From the NCBI GenBank assembly GCA_002441395.1, contig DJVZ01000051.1, positions 23,321-66,225 of the forward strand: 42,905 nt of DNA, given 5' to 3'. Positions 41,136-42,905 of the stretch are shown piece after piece. Source of the DNA: Spirochaetaceae bacterium UBA6243 (lineage in GTDB: Bacteria > Spirochaetota > Spirochaetia > Treponematales > Rectinemataceae). The translations under genes and the position numbers were made by a program. How positions within the stretch are numbered: position 1 is the stretch's first letter; the number at the start of each line of letters is the position of its first letter. The notes beneath the pieces were generated by a model, which made no database searches, was not told where the DNA came from, and saw only the letters and a list, made by a program, of their open reading frames with translations.

Positions 41136-41278
41136 GGCTCACGGCTCTTTCAAGGGGGACCCGCGACGAGATTGGCACGGTATTTGACAGGCTGGAACCT
41201 GTATTGCAGAATTATGAAAATGAAGGGTTTACGTGGAAAAATACAGGAAGTATCGAAAATGCGTGTATTCAGTTTTGA
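41135..41278 (+). pseudogene. Possible coding remnant
   Basis: Between the YbaK gene and the HEAT-like gene a frame without a start reads like real protein, including RDEIGTVFDRLEPVLQNYEN and then FTWKNTGSIENA, and ends at a stop at 41,276-41,278. It overlaps the start of the next gene in another frame. It may be the 3' end of a lost gene. Family not recognised. Confidence 0.25.
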
Positions 41279-41837
41279 AAAATTAGCATCGCCCGACACG
41301 AAAGAAAAATATGGTTTTGTAAGGGAACTTCTGAATACGGGTAAAGAACGTCCCCGGGACCTGTACCCTTATCTGCCGCAGATCGTCACCTTACTGGATA
41401 GCGAGAACAACATCATACAATGGGCGGGCATAGATCTGCTCGGATTATTGATAACGGTCGACCGGGATCAGGGGATACCGCCCTTGCTCCCAAGACTCTA
41501 TCGGTGCCTCAACACCGGAAAGATGATCACGGCGAATCACGCAGTGTGGGCGTTGTTCGAGATAGCGAAGGCAGAATCCGACAGGCAGAACGAAATTCTG
41601 GAACAGATCCTGAGGACACAGGAGTATCAATACGACACCCAGGAATGCAAAAATATAGTGTATGGAAATATCATCAAGGGAGCGAGGGCCCTCTATCCAG
41701 GCATAAGGGACGAGAGCACGAAAAAGAAGATATACGATTTTATTGAGGCACAGACGGCGAACAGCCGCAACTCGACCAAGAAAAAGGCGGAAGAGTTCAT
41801 AAAGAAGTACGCACATTTTGAATACAACTGGGAATAA
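41259..41837 (+). CDS. HEAT/ARM-repeat-like hypothetical protein
   Basis: A 192-residue all-helical protein. Two to three helix pairs resemble HEAT-like repeats: LYPYLPQIVTLLDSENNIIQ, then WAGIDLLGLLI, and ITANHAVWALFEIAKAES. The C terminus is Lys-rich and charged. Such proteins are often binding scaffolds. The ATG at 41259 is chosen because AGGAAG lies nine bases upstream; the longer frame from 41,172 overlaps the remnant before it. Function unknown. Confidence 0.6.
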   Translation: MRVFSFEKLASPDTKEKYGFVRELLNTGKERPRDLYPYLPQIVTLLDSENNIIQWAGIDLLGLLITVDRDQGIPPLLPRLYRCLNTGKMITANHAVWALFEIAKAESDRQNEILEQILRTQEYQYDTQECKNIVYGNIIKGARALYPGIRDESTKKKIYDFIEAQTANSRNSTKKKAEEFIKKYAHFEYNWE

Positions 41838-41902
41838 AGAACCGTACAGGGGAATGCCATGGCCGGCTATCAGAGGGGCATGTCTTGCGTGGGAGTATAT
41901 GA

Positions 41903-42589
41903 ATGAAAATTGTCTATGAGACAAACGGGAAGGGGGTTCTTGGCTGGCTGGTCGATCTGCCCGGTGCCTATATTCGCGGGAGGACTATAGATGAGGCACG
42001 ATCAAAAATAGAGCAAGAGATAACCGACTATGAGAACTGGCTTGGGATCAAGACAGAGAGCGACGACGAATATACGGAGAGCGTTCAAGAGTGCAATTTA
42101 CAGGTTGAGGATGCGGACAGCAACATCCTGTTTGATACAGAACAAATCGATTTTAAGAGCCTGGATGATTTTGAGTACTGGTGCAAATTAGTCTCTGTAT
42201 CGGCGACTAAGGCCGATAATTTATATAAAAGTTGTCAATATAAAGATTTTGTTGATCCCCATATGGTAAGAAAAACTTTCTATGGCGACGTGTATTCGAC
42301 GATAAATGAGCAGTTTGCACATATCATCAATGTCCAAAATTACTATCTGGCACAGATTGGAACAGGCATAGAAACCGGAAACGATCTGTTGTCCAGCAGG
42401 CGCGGCTTCATAGAGCAGCTGAGGAGAAAATATCTCGCGGAAGGAAATCGCCTGTACAAAAACGAAGAGGAAAGTTGGACAATCAAGAAAATAGCAAGAA
42501 GAATAATCTGGCATGACAGAATACATGCGAAAGCGATAGGGAGGATGGAGAAACGAAAAAGCGCGGATGCAGGGACCGCCTCCCACTGA
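41903..42589 (+). CDS. HicB-like domain fused to DinB-like domain
   Basis: A 228-residue protein with two apparent domains. Residues 1-48 match the HicB antitoxin fold: GWLVDLPGAYIRGRTIDEAR corresponds to the DLPGxxxxGxTxEEA pattern. Residues 90-215 resemble the DinB/YfiT four-helix metal-binding fold, with candidate ligands in FAHIINVQNYYL and WHDRIHAKA. There is no HicA toxin gene beside it, so a plain toxin-antitoxin role is unlikely. GGGAG lies eight bases before the ATG. The assignment is by eye and both domains are divergent. Confidence 0.55.
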   Translation: MKIVYETNGKGVLGWLVDLPGAYIRGRTIDEARSKIEQEITDYENWLGIKTESDDEYTESVQECNLQVEDADSNILFDTEQIDFKSLDDFEYWCKLVSVSATKADNLYKSCQYKDFVDPHMVRKTFYGDVYSTINEQFAHIINVQNYYLAQIGTGIETGNDLLSSRRGFIEQLRRKYLAEGNRLYKNEEESWTIKKIARRIIWHDRIHAKAIGRMEKRKSADAGTASH

Positions 42590-42641
42590 CTCAGTCATTT
42601 GCGCTTGACAGGCCGAACGGACGGACGCAAGGGAAATTCAT

Positions 42642-42905
42642 ATGGAATTCATCATTAGGAAAAAACAAAACTCGGACAATGCGTGGATCACGGAATTACT
42701 GAGGCGGGACTGGGGAGGCGATTTCATCACAACAAGAGGCGTCAAATATTCCCCTCGGGATTTAAGAGGATTTATCGCGGAGAATAAACAAAAAGTTGTT
42801 GGAATATGCCTATACAACATTAAAAATGAAGAATGCGAAATTGTTTTACTTGAAGCGTTTGTACAATATCAAGGCATAGGAACTGGACTATTGGAAAAAC
42901 TGCGA
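42642..42905 (+). CDS. GNAT-family N-acetyltransferase (partial, runs off the window)
   Basis: The first 88 codons of an acetyltransferase cut by the window end. It begins FIIRKKQNSDNAWITELL and has the CoA pyrophosphate-binding motif A, FVQYQGIGTGLLEKL (QxxGxG), near residue 75, so unlike the remnants at 38028 and 39910 it appears intact so far. AGGGAAA precedes the ATG. The acceptor substrate is unknown. Confidence 0.8.
   Translation, partial: MEFIIRKKQNSDNAWITELLRRDWGGDFITTRGVKYSPRDLRGFIAENKQKVVGICLYNIKNEECEIVLLEAFVQYQGIGTGLLEKLR

Noticed and set aside
42590..42641. Palindrome TGACTCAGTCA after the HicB-DinB gene as a terminator or recombination site
   Set aside because: The 11-base palindrome is short, has no U-run after it and has no second copy that I could see in the window.
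37128..42905. Integron cassette array
   Set aside because: The string of small plus-strand genes suggested cassettes, but I found no attC-like pairs (RYYYAAC/GTTRRRY) between the genes and no integrase in the window.
1..42905. CRISPR array, prophage or intact insertion sequence
   Set aside because: No regularly spaced repeats, phage structural genes, transposase or terminal inverted repeats were seen.

Overview
The window looks like a chromosomal segment of an anaerobic, probably fermentative bacterium. It is GC-rich for most of its length (bases 1 to about 37,000) and clearly more AT-rich after the tRNA gene at 37,055. I see no prophage genes, no intact insertion sequence and no CRISPR array. 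The lineage is inferred from gene content and layout only: a sufCBDSU operon, an AddAB-type nuclease pair, two half-size chromate transporters, a SAM-radical/B12 lysine fermentation operon and many GNAT genes. A spirochaete (Treponema or Rectinema-like) is my best guess, with low to moderate confidence.

Layout. Bases 1-3,730 hold an NAD-dependent epimerase with a TetR/FadR-like operator in its promoter, two TetR regulators, a single-domain asparaginase-like protein and a small lytic transglycosylase. Bases 3,851-14,818 form a tightly packed plus-strand block: a very large GH13 (alpha-amylase fold) protein, AddB-like and AddA-like nuclease/helicase subunits and a chromate transporter pair. Bases 14,790-18,732 hold an NTP-transferase-like protein with a DUF2156 protein (minus strand), peptidase T (plus) and a flavodoxin-fold quinone reductase (minus). 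Bases 18,819-24,128 are the iron-sulfur assembly operon: a SufT/DUF59 protein, then sufC, sufB, sufD, sufS and sufU, mostly with ATGA-type overlaps.

Bases 35,022-24,094 (minus strand) are a complete lysine fermentation operon. It reads, in transcription order: kdd, a class III aminotransferase, kce, kamA, kamB, kamC, kamD, kamE and a two-subunit CoA-transferase. The proposed route is lysine to beta-lysine (KamA), to 3,5-diaminohexanoate (KamDE, kept active by the KamB/KamC reactivase), to 3-keto-5-aminohexanoate (Kdd), then with acetyl-CoA to 3-aminobutyryl-CoA plus acetoacetate (Kce). No gene for the usual 3-aminobutyryl-CoA ammonia-lyase (kal) is present. The aminotransferase sits where a Kat-type 3-aminobutyryl-CoA transaminase would be expected, giving acetoacetyl-CoA and glutamate. 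The CoA-transferase would activate the acetoacetate, so both halves of lysine converge on acetoacetyl-CoA.

Bases 35,402-37,127 hold a GNAT-like protein, a ROK sugar kinase and tRNA-Thr(CGT). From the tRNA to the window end (about 5.8 kb) is an accessory-looking region. All recognisable genes there are on the plus strand and are small and unrelated: methyltransferases, GNAT-type proteins, a YbaK-type tRNA editing protein, a HEAT-like protein and a HicB-DinB fusion. They are mixed with truncated GNAT remnants, strong hairpins and a gene-free stretch of about 570 bases that has its own promoter-like sequence and several perfect stems, which may be a structured RNA or a decayed mobile element.
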